From Acidobacteriota bacterium (lineage in GTDB: Bacteria > Acidobacteriota > Terriglobia > 20CM-2-55-15): a stretch of DNA of 64,000 nt. Under the pieces are notes generated by a model, which was not told where the DNA came from, did not search any database, and worked only from the letters and a program-made list of their open reading frames with translations. The stretch is taken from positions 1 through 64,000 of the forward strand of contig JAJEEE010000024.1 in the NCBI GenBank assembly GCA_022821145.1. The letters run 5' to 3'. Below, in pieces: positions 51,356 through 60,792 of the stretch; the first letter of the stretch is position 1; the number at the start of each line of letters is the position of its first letter. The translations under genes and the position numbers were made by a program.

Positions 51356-53563
51356 TCAGAACCGGAACGTGTACTGCAGCTTCGCCGTCACCCCACGGTC
51401 CACCGCCTGGAACCGCCGTCTGCCGTCGGGCCGCTCTTCGTGGATCCATCCCTGGCTGAAGACGAAGAACACGTCGCGGCCCGGCTCCAGGATCCAGCGG
51501 ATGCGGCTCTGCCATCCCAGGTTGTTCGAATCGTTGTCGAACTGGACCAGGTTGAAGAACGTCAGGAACGGCGTCACCGAGTAGTCGGCCCGCAGCGTGA
51601 AGATGCGCGCGGCGAAGGCGCCCTCCGGGAGTCGCGCGAACGTCAGGTTGTAGGACGCGGCGGCGTTGAGGCGCGGCGCGAGCTTGTACTGGAACTGGCC
51701 GGAAAGCTCATGCGCCCGGCCCGACCAGAACGTGCCGAACCACCACGTGGCGTCCACTTTCCACGGACGGTTGTCCGACGAGAAGAACTCGATGCGGTAT
51801 CGGTCGAAGGTGTAGTCACCCGAGGCCAACGCCACCCCATCCGATATCTCGAACGGCTCGAACAACCGTTCGAACTGATGCCGCCAGCTCAGCTCGAAAC
51901 GGTCGCCGGAGTTCCACGTCCAGTTCAGGGGCGACGTGAAAAGCTGCCAGCTCTCGAGCCGTCCGCTTTCGATTCGCGTGTGACGCGTGACCGAGAGCTG
52001 GTGCAGCATCTGGCGGATCCCCGGGAAACCGGACGGGCGCGGCGCGAACTCGACGCTGAAGTCCGTGCGCGTCGTGTCGGGACGCTGGACGAAGCCCAGG
52101 GCGGGATCGAAGTTCTTTTCGGTGCGCAGCCAGGCGGCCTCCAGCGACCAGAGGTCGTTCGGATAGGACGCGGCGACGCGGTATGCGCCGGAGTCACCGG
52201 AGACGCCTTCGTTCCGGACGCCCACGGCGAACGCCTGGACGTTGAAGTTCCGCCCGGCGCCCAGGAAGTTCGAGGTGCCCAGAAGCACGTCGGCTCCGAA
52301 CGTGCGCGCGCCGCGGCCCGTTTCCGGGCTGCCTTCCGTGTAGATCACGCCGACGTAGGACTGGTTCAGAATGTTCCGCTTGACGCGCGCCGCCAGGTAG
52401 TTGCCCGCGTCGACGACGCCGGCCGGCCGCGTCTGGGCGTTGAGGACGCCGACGTCGAACCGGCCGGCCTTGCCGGCCAGCTTGACCCCGGCCAGGATGG
52501 GGACTTCCTCGCTGCCGGCGAGGCCGATCCGCCGGCTGAAGAACGGCAGCACGGTGGGGCCGAAGCCGCCGCTGACGCCGAAGTCGAACACGCCCGCGTT
52601 CTCCAGGAAGAACGACCGTTTCTCGGGGAAGAAGAGTGGAAAGCGATCCAGGTTGATCTGGCGGTCGTCCACCTCGGTCTCGGCGAAGTCGGTGTTGACG
52701 GTGGCCGTCAGCCGGAGACTCGGGGTGACGTCGAAGAAGAAGTCCCCGCCGACATCGCCCTCGCGGACGTTGCCGCCCGTTGTCGGTGAGTCGATCCAGC
52801 GGCCCGCGACGAACGGACGCGCATCCAGTCCGCGCCCCTCGGCAATCCCGGCCAAGCCGCCGATGTCCCCGGCCTCGGACACCTGCACGAAGTCCACGTC
52901 CAGGCGGGCGCCGGCCCAGCGGTCTTCCTCCAGCTTGCGGCCGATCGTGCGGGAGACGTTGAAGCCCCACGCCTCGAGTTCCGGCTGGAAGCTCAGGCTC
53001 TTGAACGGGATCGCGAACTCCGCCGTCCAACCGTCGCCGTTCCGGCGCGTGCGCACGTTCCAGATCGTGTTCCAGTCGCTGTTGATCTGGTCGTTCTCGA
53101 TGATCAGGCCGTCGACCAGCGCTCCCGCCGGGTTGGTCGAAAAATAGTACGCGTTGCGCCGGTCGCGGAACGTGTCGATCAGGATCTCGATCCGGTCGTC
53201 GACCGACAGGTCGGCGTCGCGCGACATCTGCGTCGCGATGATCGAATCGGGCTCCGCGTCGTAACAGACGACGCCGATGTAGAGGTTCTCGTCGTCGTAC
53301 AGCAGGCGAACCTCGGTGCGTTCCGTGGGCGCGGCGCCTTCCACGGGTTCGCGCTGCCGGAACTCCCCGATCGGGGCGGCCGATCGCCAGTCCGTTTCCG
53401 AGAGATCCCCGTCCAGCGTGATCGGCGATACCGCCCGCGCCGCCGCGCCGCGCCGCGCCGGCTCCGTCCCGGCCTGCCGTTCCGTTCCCCGGGCGGGCGC
53501 CGGGCCGAGCATCAGGATCGCTAGGGCCGGAATGACGATGCGGATCCGGAACCCGATCGTCAT
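51356..53563 (-). CDS. Carbohydrate-binding-9 / DUF5916-type outer-membrane barrel protein
   Basis: A 735-residue exported protein with a signal peptide (MTIGFRIRIVIPALAIL to PARG). An N-terminal CBM9-like beta-sandwich spans about 45-220 (PITLDGDLSETDWRSA, RLLYDDENLYIGVVC, DDRIEILIDTFRDRRNAYYF, TAEFAIPFKSL). Then comes a DUF5916-like barrel with FPLFFPEKRSFFLENAGVF, ending in YTFRF, an aromatic terminus typical of outer-membrane barrels. Such proteins may bind saccharides at the surface; no catalytic motif is known. It starts in a four-base overlap (ATGA) with the HEAT-like gene. Confidence 0.85.
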   Translation of the reverse strand: MTIGFRIRIVIPALAILMLGPAPARGTERQAGTEPARRGAAARAVSPITLDGDLSETDWRSAAPIGEFRQREPVEGAAPTERTEVRLLYDDENLYIGVVCYDAEPDSIIATQMSRDADLSVDDRIEILIDTFRDRRNAYYFSTNPAGALVDGLIIENDQINSDWNTIWNVRTRRNGDGWTAEFAIPFKSLSFQPELEAWGFNVSRTIGRKLEEDRWAGARLDVDFVQVSEAGDIGGLAGIAEGRGLDARPFVAGRWIDSPTTGGNVREGDVGGDFFFDVTPSLRLTATVNTDFAETEVDDRQINLDRFPLFFPEKRSFFLENAGVFDFGVSGGFGPTVLPFFSRRIGLAGSEEVPILAGVKLAGKAGRFDVGVLNAQTRPAGVVDAGNYLAARVKRNILNQSYVGVIYTEGSPETGRGARTFGADVLLGTSNFLGAGRNFNVQAFAVGVRNEGVSGDSGAYRVAASYPNDLWSLEAAWLRTEKNFDPALGFVQRPDTTRTDFSVEFAPRPSGFPGIRQMLHQLSVTRHTRIESGRLESWQLFTSPLNWTWNSGDRFELSWRHQFERLFEPFEISDGVALASGDYTFDRYRIEFFSSDNRPWKVDATWWFGTFWSGRAHELSGQFQYKLAPRLNAAASYNLTFARLPEGAFAARIFTLRADYSVTPFLTFFNLVQFDNDSNNLGWQSRIRWILEPGRDVFFVFSQGWIHEERPDGRRRFQAVDRGVTAKLQYTFRF

Positions 53564-54159
53564 GTCCGTCGGCGCCCGTCTCCGGCGGCGTCCGCCTTCC
53601 GCAGTTCGTCGAGCACGTTCCGGCTTCGGGCGCGAATGGCCGGGCTGTCCTCGGCGAGCGCGGCTTCCAGCACCAGCCGCAACTCGCGGCGCAGCGGGGG
53701 ATGCGGGCGGGCGATGTTGCGGGCCGCGAACATGGCGTGGGCGCGGACGGCGATCGGCTCGGCCGAGGACCGGACGACGGCGATCGCCGCATCGAACACG
53801 TCGCCGGCCAGGTCCTCGTCCACGTCGATGAACGAGAGCGCACGCCACAACTCGCGCCGCATTCCCGGATCGCCGCAGTCCGTGAGCGTCTGCCAGATCC
53901 GGCGTTCGGCGCGGGTCCCGTCCCGCCGGTTCCGTGCGACGTAGTGCGACAGCAGCCAGGTCATTTGCCAACGGAGGGGAGGCTGACGCCGGCTCAACTC
54001 GTCGAAGAACGCGTCGAAGTCGACGCCCCGGCGCGCCATCACCCGGGCCCAGCGCGCGACGTTCCGTTTCGTGCGGTCGCCGGCCAGCGAGTCGGCGATG
54101 TCCGCGGGCGAAACCGGCCGCCGGGCGCCGTCCGCGGGCCGGGATGTTCGGGTGTTCAT
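53560..54159 (-). CDS. HEAT-repeat-like protein
   Basis: A 199-residue helical protein without a signal peptide. The spacing of helices (RWQMTWLLSHYVARN, MRRELWRALSFIDVDEDLAGDVFDAAIAVV by its ends, AEPIAVRAHAMFAARNIA, AIRARSRNVLDELRK) suggests HEAT-type repeats. No enzyme motif is seen. ATG 54159 was chosen, but the ribosome site is weak and the frame is open to 54294. It overlaps the barrel gene by four bases and is probably translated with it; a cytosolic partner for an exported barrel is an odd pairing. Confidence 0.65.
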   Translation of the reverse strand: MNTRTSRPADGARRPVSPADIADSLAGDRTKRNVARWARVMARRGVDFDAFFDELSRRQPPLRWQMTWLLSHYVARNRRDGTRAERRIWQTLTDCGDPGMRRELWRALSFIDVDEDLAGDVFDAAIAVVRSSAEPIAVRAHAMFAARNIARPHPPLRRELRLVLEAALAEDSPAIRARSRNVLDELRKADAAGDGRRRT

Positions 54160-54174
54160 TGGGCGGAAAACTCT

Positions 54175-54203
54175 TTGTCCGGGCGGCGGTCCGAGACTAC
54201 AAT
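54175..54203 (+). promoter_or_regulatory. Promoter of module copy 4
   Basis: TTGTCC (54175-54180), a 17-base spacer and TACAAT (54198-54203, 5 of 6) lie about 110 bases before the ankyrin start at 54317, in the gap shared with the divergent HEAT-like gene. Confidence 0.5.
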
Positions 54204-54316
54204 AGCACGCACGGAGGCGCGGCGTTGGTGCGCCTGATGCACGGGTGGAGTTTATCCGGGGCATGGGTGCGGAACCCGGCGTCCTCGAACACACGAAACG
54301 TCACGGGAGGGGCCTG

Positions 54317-55975
54317 ATGGCTCGAAGCCTCCGAACAGGTTTGTTGTCGGCAGCGATGGCCGCGGCCTGCGGCGCGATCGTCGCGGCCGCGCAGGCGGAC
54401 CGCTCCGTGGCCGACGCCGCGGAATCGGGCGACCGCGACCGCGTCCTGGAGTTGATCGCCGAGGGCGCCGACGTCAATGCTCCATCCGGGGACGGGTCCA
54501 CCCCGTTGCTGTGGGCGGCTTACCGGCTGGACGTCGACATGGCGGAAGTCCTGATCGCGGCGGGGGCCGCCGTCGACGCCGCGAACGACTACGGCGTGGC
54601 GCCCCTGCTCCAGGCCGCGCGGACCGGCGACGCCGCGATGATCGCGGCGCTTCTCCGCGCCGGCGCCGATCCGAACCAGTCCCACGCCGACGGCGGGACC
54701 CCGTTGATGGCCGCGTCGCGCACCGGCCAACTCGACCCCGTCCTCCGGCTGATCGAAAGCGGCGCCATCGTCAACGCGGCCGATACGTTCCAGAATCAGA
54801 CCGCGCTGATGTGGGCGGCGGCCGAGGGCCACCTCGACGTCGTGGACGCGTTGCTTCGGGAAGGCGCCAACCCCGACCACCGGGCGCGGGTGAACTCGAT
54901 CACGTCGCGACGGAACGCCGATCATCCGACCGGCGGCTTCACCGCGTTGATGTGGGCGGCCCGCAACGGCCACGCGGCCGTCGTTCGGCGGTTGGTCGAG
55001 GGCGGCGCCGGCATGGACCTCAAGAACGGCGACGGCGCTTCGGCAACGATGATCGCCATATACAACGACCGCTTCGACATCGCGTCGCTGTTGATCGAAC
55101 TGGGCGCCGACGTCGACGACGGATCGCTGTACACGGCCGTCGAGATGCGCCGGTCCACGACCGACCAGTTCGCGTTCGACGGGTCCCGCCTTCGCCCGAA
55201 TCACGAGAACGAACGGACGGCGCTGGACCTGATCGCGCAGTTGCTGGAGCGCGGCGCCGACCCGCACCGGTATTTCCAGGGCCAGTTCCATTCCACGTCG
55301 ATGCCCAACGGCGACCGTTTCGCCGACACGCCGTTCTTCCGCGCGGCGGTATCGGCCGACGTCGAAGCCCTGCAGGTCTTCCTGCCTTACGTTTCGGACG
55401 TGGACCAGGTGCTGGTGGTCCCCGAGCCCCCGGGCGGCGGCGAGAGCGCGGGCCCCGGAGGGCGCGGGCGGGGCAACGCCAACGCGGGTCGCACGGCGGC
55501 CATGGCGGCGATGACCGGCGGCCGCGCGCCCGCGATGACCGGCGGGCCGGGATACATCCGCGACGGCGAGGCGCCCTACCGCGAGCCGGGCAGCCGGGCG
55601 CCGGAGGACGCCTTCGCGTTGCTGCTGGAAGCCGGGGCGAATCCGGATGCCAGGGCGCCCGGCGGCGTCCCGTTGCTCCACCAGGCGGTCCGGTCGCGCA
55701 ATCTCGACATCATCCGGGCGCTGGCCGATGCGGGGGCCGACCTCGAACAGCGCGACGACGACGGCCTGACGGCGCTCGACGTCGCCGAGGGCCGCCGCCC
55801 GGAGGGTGCGGAAGACGCGCCGGCCGGCCGCGGCGGCCGGGGCGGCCGTGGCGGTCCGCCGCCGCCGGAAGTCGCCGAGTTGCTTCGCGAGTTGATGGGT
55901 TTGCCGCCGGCCGCGCCGCCGCCGGAGAGCGAGCAGACGGCGCCGGCCCTGGCGCCGGGCGGTGGGGCGCCATGA
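54317..55975 (+). CDS. Exported ankyrin-repeat protein, module copy 4
   Basis: A 552-residue protein with a signal peptide (MARSLRTGLLSAAMAAACG to AAAQ) and about nine ankyrin repeats (LLWAAYRLDVDMAEVLIAAG, PLMAASRTGQLDPVLRLIESG, TALMWAARNGHAAVVRRLVEGG). A Gly/Arg-rich stretch near 380-400 (GGGESAGPGGRGRGNANAG) and a second near 510 (GRGGRGGRGGPPPPE) flank the last repeats. GGGAGGGG precedes the ATG. In this copy the ankyrin gene comes first, and its stop overlaps the DUF1592 start (ATGA). Confidence 0.88.
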   Translation: MARSLRTGLLSAAMAAACGAIVAAAQADRSVADAAESGDRDRVLELIAEGADVNAPSGDGSTPLLWAAYRLDVDMAEVLIAAGAAVDAANDYGVAPLLQAARTGDAAMIAALLRAGADPNQSHADGGTPLMAASRTGQLDPVLRLIESGAIVNAADTFQNQTALMWAAAEGHLDVVDALLREGANPDHRARVNSITSRRNADHPTGGFTALMWAARNGHAAVVRRLVEGGAGMDLKNGDGASATMIAIYNDRFDIASLLIELGADVDDGSLYTAVEMRRSTTDQFAFDGSRLRPNHENERTALDLIAQLLERGADPHRYFQGQFHSTSMPNGDRFADTPFFRAAVSADVEALQVFLPYVSDVDQVLVVPEPPGGGESAGPGGRGRGNANAGRTAAMAAMTGGRAPAMTGGPGYIRDGEAPYREPGSRAPEDAFALLLEAGANPDARAPGGVPLLHQAVRSRNLDIIRALADAGADLEQRDDDGLTALDVAEGRRPEGAEDAPAGRGGRGGRGGPPPPEVAELLRELMGLPPAAPPPESEQTAPALAPGGGAP

Positions 55976-58440
55976 AGGTCGGAGTCCACAACGCGTTCTT
56001 CGTGGTGGCCGTGTCGGCGCTCGCCGCCGCGGGACTCCCGGTCGAAGGCGCGCCCCCTCAGGCGGCGGTTTCGCCGGTGGCGCCGGAATCGCCGTCGGCC
56101 TACCGGGAGATGCTCGACCGCTACTGCGTGACGTGCCACAACCAGCGGACGCGAATCCCGGCGGGGGCGCCGTTGGCGCTGGACCTGGCGAACCTGGACG
56201 ATCCCGCCGCCGACGCCGCGGTCTGGGAAAAGGTCGTTCGCAAGCTGGGCGTTGGCGCCATGCCGCCGCAAGACGCTCCGACGCCGGGCGTCGATACGCT
56301 CGACGGGTTCCGCGACGCCCTGGCGGCGCACCTGGAACGCGCCGCGGGCGCGGCGGAGAACCCGGGCCGGTACGTCCTGCACCGTCTCAACCGCAGCGAG
56401 TACGGCAACGCCGTACGCGACCTGCTGGGCGTCGAGGTGGACGTCAGCGAGCTCCTTCCCAGCGACGGCGGCGACTTCGGGTTCGACAACATCGCGACGG
56501 CGCTGACGGTGACGCCGATGCTGCTGGAGGGTTACCTCTCGGCCGCTCTTCGCATCGCCGATCTCGCCATCGGCGACGCCGAGGCGGCGCCGGGGACCGC
56601 GACCTACTCGGTCAGCACGGTCGTCACCCAGCGGGAACACGTCGAAGGATTGCCCATCGGCACGCGCGGTGGCCTGGTGGCGACGCACACGTTCCCGGCC
56701 GACGGCGATTACGTGTTCTACGGGCGGCTCCTGCGGACCGTGGCGGAGGGCTACGTGGGCGTCGAGGGGCACGACCGGCCGTTCGACTTCATCGTGACCA
56801 TCGACGGCGAGCGGGTCTTTTCGGCGCCGGTCGGGGGGCCGGAGGACCACGAGTCGAGTTCCGAGAACATCGTGATCTCCAAGGAAGAGGTCGACGAGCG
56901 CATGACCTCGCCGCCGATCCACGTGACGGCGGGTCCGCACCGGGTCGGTTTCACGTTCATCGAAAGACCGGCCCAGCCACAGGACGTCTGGCAACCGATC
57001 CTGCGGGACAGCCTCGAGGCGCACAACCCGTCGGGCATTCCCCGACTGCGCACCGGCAACATCGAAGGTCCGTACAACGTCACCGGCGTCAGCGACACCC
57101 CCTCGCGGAGGCGCTTGTTCACCTGCCGCCCATCGTCGCCCGGGGAAGAAGCCGCCTGCGCCGCCGAGATCCTGTCCAACGTGGCGCGCCGGGCGTTTCG
57201 GAGGCCCGTCGACGCGTCGGACATCGCCGCGCCGATGGCGTTCTACGAGGACACGCGCGCGGACGGCGGCGGGTTCGAGGCCGGGATTCGCGCCGGCCTG
57301 GTGCGGGTTCTGGCCAGCCCCGCGTTCGTGTTCCGCGCCGAGGAGGATCCGGCGAACCTTCCCGCGGGAGCCGCGCACCGCATCACGGACATCGAGTTGG
57401 CCTCCCGGTTGTCGTTCTTCATCTGGAGCAGCATCCCGGACGACGCGTTGCTGGACCTCGCCGTCGAGGGGCGCCTGAGTGAGCCGGACATGCTGGAAGC
57501 GCAGGTGCGGCGCATGATCGCGGATCCGCGCGCCGACGCGATGATCGTCGACTTCGTCGGGCAATGGCTCCAGTTGCGCAACCTGGACAAGGTGACGCCG
57601 GACCTGCTGATGTTCCCCGACTTCGACGACAACGTCCGGCAGGCCTTGCGGACCGAGACGGAGATGTTCTTCTCGAGCGTCGTGCGCGAAAACCGCAGCG
57701 TGCTGGACCTGCTCGACGCCGACTACACGTTCCTGAACGAGCGGCTCGCGCGGCACTACGGGATCGGCGGCGTCTACGGGCCGCAGTTCCGGCGCGTGGC
57801 CGTGACCGATCCGAACCGCAGGGGACTGCTCGGCCACGGCAGCCTGCTGTCGCTGACATCGGTGGCGAACCGGACCTCGCCGATCATTCGCGGGAAGTAC
57901 GTCATCTCGAACTTCCTGAACACGCCGCCGCTGCCGCCGCCGGCCGACGTGCCGGCGCTGGAGGAAAGCGCGCCCGCGGACCGTCCGTCCACGGTGCGCG
58001 AGCAGCTCGAGCTGCATCGGGCCAACCCGGTGTGCGCCGCGTGTCACCGGAACATCGATCCGGTCGGGTTCGCGCTGGAGAACTTCAACGCCGTGGGCCA
58101 GTGGATGGACCGGACGCCGGAGGGCCTCGACATCGATTCGGCCGGCGTGCTGGTCGACGGCACGGCGGTCGACGGCCCCGTCGAGCTTCGGAGCGCGTTG
58201 CTGGCGCGCGGGGACGTCTTCGTCGGCACGGTGACCGAGAAGTTGACGACCTACGCCCTGGGACGCGGGCTCGAGCCGATCGACATGCCCATGGTGCGCC
58301 GGATCGTGACCGACGCGGCCGCCGACGACTACGCCATGCAGTCGATCGTCCTGGGCATCGTTCGCAGCCCCGCGTTTCAAATGCGGACGAAATTAGTTGA
58401 TTCTGACGCGCGGAACCGACAAACTGCCGATTTGGAATAA
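55972..58440 (+). CDS. DUF1592-type exported diheme-cytochrome-like protein, module copy 4
   Basis: An 822-residue protein with a signal peptide (MKVGVHNAFFVVAVSALAA) and CxxCH motifs at C52-H56 (CVTCHN) and C688-H692 (CAACHR). The same domain order as the other copies is read from VLHRLNRSEYGNAVRDLLGVE, LASRLSFFIWSSIPDDALLD, DADYTFLNERLARHYG and NIDPVGFALENFN. In its central insert (GTRGGLVATHTFPADGDYVF) it is closer to copy 1 than to copies 2 and 3. It is coupled by a four-base overlap to the ankyrin gene before it. The frame upstream across that gene is not protein-like. Confidence 0.9.
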   Translation: MKVGVHNAFFVVAVSALAAAGLPVEGAPPQAAVSPVAPESPSAYREMLDRYCVTCHNQRTRIPAGAPLALDLANLDDPAADAAVWEKVVRKLGVGAMPPQDAPTPGVDTLDGFRDALAAHLERAAGAAENPGRYVLHRLNRSEYGNAVRDLLGVEVDVSELLPSDGGDFGFDNIATALTVTPMLLEGYLSAALRIADLAIGDAEAAPGTATYSVSTVVTQREHVEGLPIGTRGGLVATHTFPADGDYVFYGRLLRTVAEGYVGVEGHDRPFDFIVTIDGERVFSAPVGGPEDHESSSENIVISKEEVDERMTSPPIHVTAGPHRVGFTFIERPAQPQDVWQPILRDSLEAHNPSGIPRLRTGNIEGPYNVTGVSDTPSRRRLFTCRPSSPGEEAACAAEILSNVARRAFRRPVDASDIAAPMAFYEDTRADGGGFEAGIRAGLVRVLASPAFVFRAEEDPANLPAGAAHRITDIELASRLSFFIWSSIPDDALLDLAVEGRLSEPDMLEAQVRRMIADPRADAMIVDFVGQWLQLRNLDKVTPDLLMFPDFDDNVRQALRTETEMFFSSVVRENRSVLDLLDADYTFLNERLARHYGIGGVYGPQFRRVAVTDPNRRGLLGHGSLLSLTSVANRTSPIIRGKYVISNFLNTPPLPPPADVPALEESAPADRPSTVREQLELHRANPVCAACHRNIDPVGFALENFNAVGQWMDRTPEGLDIDSAGVLVDGTAVDGPVELRSALLARGDVFVGTVTEKLTTYALGRGLEPIDMPMVRRIVTDAAADDYAMQSIVLGIVRSPAFQMRTKLVDSDARNRQTADLE

Positions 58441-58457
58441 CCCGAAGGGGAATCGCC

Positions 58458-59786
58458 ATGATCATCACCAAGAAACACCTGGATCGCCGGACCTTCCTGC
58501 GCGGCGCCGCGGGCGCCGCGGTGGCGTTGCCGTTCCTGGACGCGATGGTTCCCGCCCTGTCGGCGCAGGCCAACGAGCGGCCGGTCCGGTTCGGCGCGAT
58601 CTACGTGCCCAACGGCATCTACCCGCAGATGTGGCATCCGGACGCGACCGGGAGCGACTTCGAGTTCAAGCCGATCATGGCGCCGCTGGAGCCCTTCCGG
58701 GACTACCTGGTGACGATCAGCCAGATGAAGGCTCCCGACGGGAACCCGGAGCAGGGCGGCGTGCACATGGGCGCCAGCGCGGCGTGGCTGAACGGCGTCG
58801 GCCCGCTCACCGACCAGGCCCTGTACACCGTCGTCCGTTCGAAGAAGACCATCGACCAGTTCATAGCCGACGATATCGCCGAGGACACCCCGTTGCGGTC
58901 GCTCCAGGTGGGCACCGAGGACATGGGCACCTCCGCCGGCGCCTGCGACGGCTATCCCTGCGTCTTCTTCAACACGGTCTCCTGGAGGGACGACACCAAC
59001 CCGTTGCCGATGGGCATCAACCCGCGCGTGACGTTCGAGCGCATGTTCGGGGAGGCGGGCTCGGCGAGCAAGCGGCTGGCGAACCTCAAGCTCAAGCAGA
59101 GCATACTGGATTCCGTCGCGGAGGAAGCCGCCAGGATGCAGCGGGGGCTGGGCGCGGCCGACAGCGCCATCCTCGACGAGTACCTGACGAACGTCCGCGA
59201 CGTCGAGTTGCAGCTCGACCGCATGGAGACCCGCTCGGCCGCCGTTCCCGAGGGAACCGACGCGCCGCGCGGGATTCCCGACACGTTCGACGAGCACATG
59301 ACCGTCACCTACGACCTGATGCGGTTGGCCTTCCAGGGCGACATCTCGCGGGTGTTCACGTTCATGGTCGGTCACGAGGGGAGCAGCCGGAGTTATGCGC
59401 ACATCGGGATTCCCGAGCCGCACCATCCGGTGTCCCACCACGCGGACAACCCCGAGAACATCGAGCGGTACGCCAAGCTGACGACGTACCACTCCGTCAA
59501 GCTCGCCGAGTTCGCCGACAAGCTCCGGCAGACGCCCGACGGCGACGCGACCCTGCTGGACCGCGTGATCCTCTACTACGGTAGCGGCATGAGCAACGGC
59601 AACGCGCATGACCGCAACAACGCGCCGGTGCTGGTCCTGGGCGGCGCGAACGGGCGGCTCCAGGGCAACCGGCACATCGCCGTGGAAAACAAGGAGCCGA
59701 CGGCCAACCTGCTGCTGGGCCTGGCCGAGCTCGCCAACGTCGAGGTCCCCTCGATCGGACACAGCACGGGCCGGTTCGTACTCTGA
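58458..59786 (+). CDS. DUF1552 (HXXSHH) family Tat-exported protein, module copy 4
   Basis: A 442-residue protein with a Tat leader (DRRTFLRGAAGAAVALPFLDAM by its ends) and the signature H323-P-V-S-H-H328. Family landmarks are NPLPMGINPRVTFERMFG and LYYGSGMSNGNAHDRN. It starts 17 bases after the DUF1592 stop, behind GAAGGGGA. The mid-protein CDGYPC pair corresponds to the Cys-containing loop of copies 1 and 2. Confidence 0.9.
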   Translation: MIITKKHLDRRTFLRGAAGAAVALPFLDAMVPALSAQANERPVRFGAIYVPNGIYPQMWHPDATGSDFEFKPIMAPLEPFRDYLVTISQMKAPDGNPEQGGVHMGASAAWLNGVGPLTDQALYTVVRSKKTIDQFIADDIAEDTPLRSLQVGTEDMGTSAGACDGYPCVFFNTVSWRDDTNPLPMGINPRVTFERMFGEAGSASKRLANLKLKQSILDSVAEEAARMQRGLGAADSAILDEYLTNVRDVELQLDRMETRSAAVPEGTDAPRGIPDTFDEHMTVTYDLMRLAFQGDISRVFTFMVGHEGSSRSYAHIGIPEPHHPVSHHADNPENIERYAKLTTYHSVKLAEFADKLRQTPDGDATLLDRVILYYGSGMSNGNAHDRNNAPVLVLGGANGRLQGNRHIAVENKEPTANLLLGLAELANVEVPSIGHSTGRFVL

Positions 59787-59897
59787 GCGAGCGGCCCGGC
59801 ATAGCCGACTCGAAAAAGAAAGAAACCGCGCGGGCCTGACCCCGGCCTCGGAGTTCGTTGCCCGTCGTGCGCGCCGCGCGTGGAGGAATGCCCGTCG

Positions 59898-60782
59898 ATG
59901 TTCAAGCGGATCTTGTTCCCCACCGACTTCTCGAGCGACCGGAACCAGGCGCTCCATCACGCGCTGGCGACGCTGGACGCCGATGTCGACGAGGTCATCG
60001 TCCAGCACGTCGTCAACAATTTCTTCGGACCGCACGCGCACTGGGCCTCGCTTTTCGACGTCCATGAACTGCAGAAGGAGATGGACTTCCACGTCGAGAC
60101 CGAAATCGCGGGGGCGCTGGACGAGTCGGCGCGGAAGGCCGTCCGTTTCCGTCCCGTGATCGTCCAGGGCAAACCGGCCGAGGAAATCTGCAGACTGGCG
60201 ACCCAGGAGATGGTGGACCTGATCGTCATGGGCAGCACGATGGGCGTGGCGACCATGAAAGTGGCGCGGGCCGCCGCGCGGCCGTTGCTGGCCATCCCGG
60301 TCCGGGGCGGGGTCCGCTCGTCTGCCGGCGACGGTTCGACCGGCCCTTCACCATCGGCGCCGATCCTGGTCGCCACGGACTTCTCGCGCCAGGCGAAAAA
60401 GGTCACCGACTTCGCCTTCGAGATGAAGACGCTGGCCAACCGGCCACTGCGGCTCGCCTACGCCATCAAGACGCCCGCCGGCCTGAGCCGGCTCCTGCGA
60501 GAGGACCAGGTTGCGGCCTCGCTCGAGAAGTCCCGCCAGTGGGCCGAGACGCAGGCGCGCAGCGTCATCCCTCACGAGTTCATCAATGACCCCTCGGTGG
60601 GGGTCGAAGTGGGGCTGGGCGCAACGAGCGATTTCATTCTGAAGACCGCCAACGAGTTGGGTCCTTCCATCATCGTCATGGGCGCCAAGGAATACGGCCC
60701 CGTCGAGCAGCGGTTCTACGGCACCACCCTCGACAAGGTTCTGAAGAACACCCGGCACCCGGTGCTGACCCTCAAGCTCTGA
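59898..60782 (+). CDS. Tandem universal-stress-protein
   Basis: A 294-residue cytosolic protein with two UspA domains. Domain 1 (1-140) has RILFPTDFS and DLIVMGSTMG. Domain 2 (about 155-294) has PILVATDFS, IIVMGAKEYG, FYGTTLDKVL and HPVLTLKL. Neither domain shows the exact GxxG-9x-G(S/T) ATP motif; the second comes closest. USPs of this tandem type help cells survive stress. GGAGG stands 11 bases before ATG 59898. No promoter stands out in the 111-base gap upstream. Confidence 0.88.
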   Translation: MFKRILFPTDFSSDRNQALHHALATLDADVDEVIVQHVVNNFFGPHAHWASLFDVHELQKEMDFHVETEIAGALDESARKAVRFRPVIVQGKPAEEICRLATQEMVDLIVMGSTMGVATMKVARAAARPLLAIPVRGGVRSSAGDGSTGPSPSAPILVATDFSRQAKKVTDFAFEMKTLANRPLRLAYAIKTPAGLSRLLREDQVAASLEKSRQWAETQARSVIPHEFINDPSVGVEVGLGATSDFILKTANELGPSIIVMGAKEYGPVEQRFYGTTLDKVLKNTRHPVLTLKL

Positions 60783-60792
60783 GATAGACGCC

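Noticed and set aside
53564-53971. N-terminal extension of the DUF5916-type barrel frame
   Set aside because: Overlaps the HEAT-like gene; a signal peptide begins at 53563.
58377-60092. 571-codon minus-strand frame opposite DUF1552 copy 4
   Set aside because: Shadow of the coding strand; no motifs.
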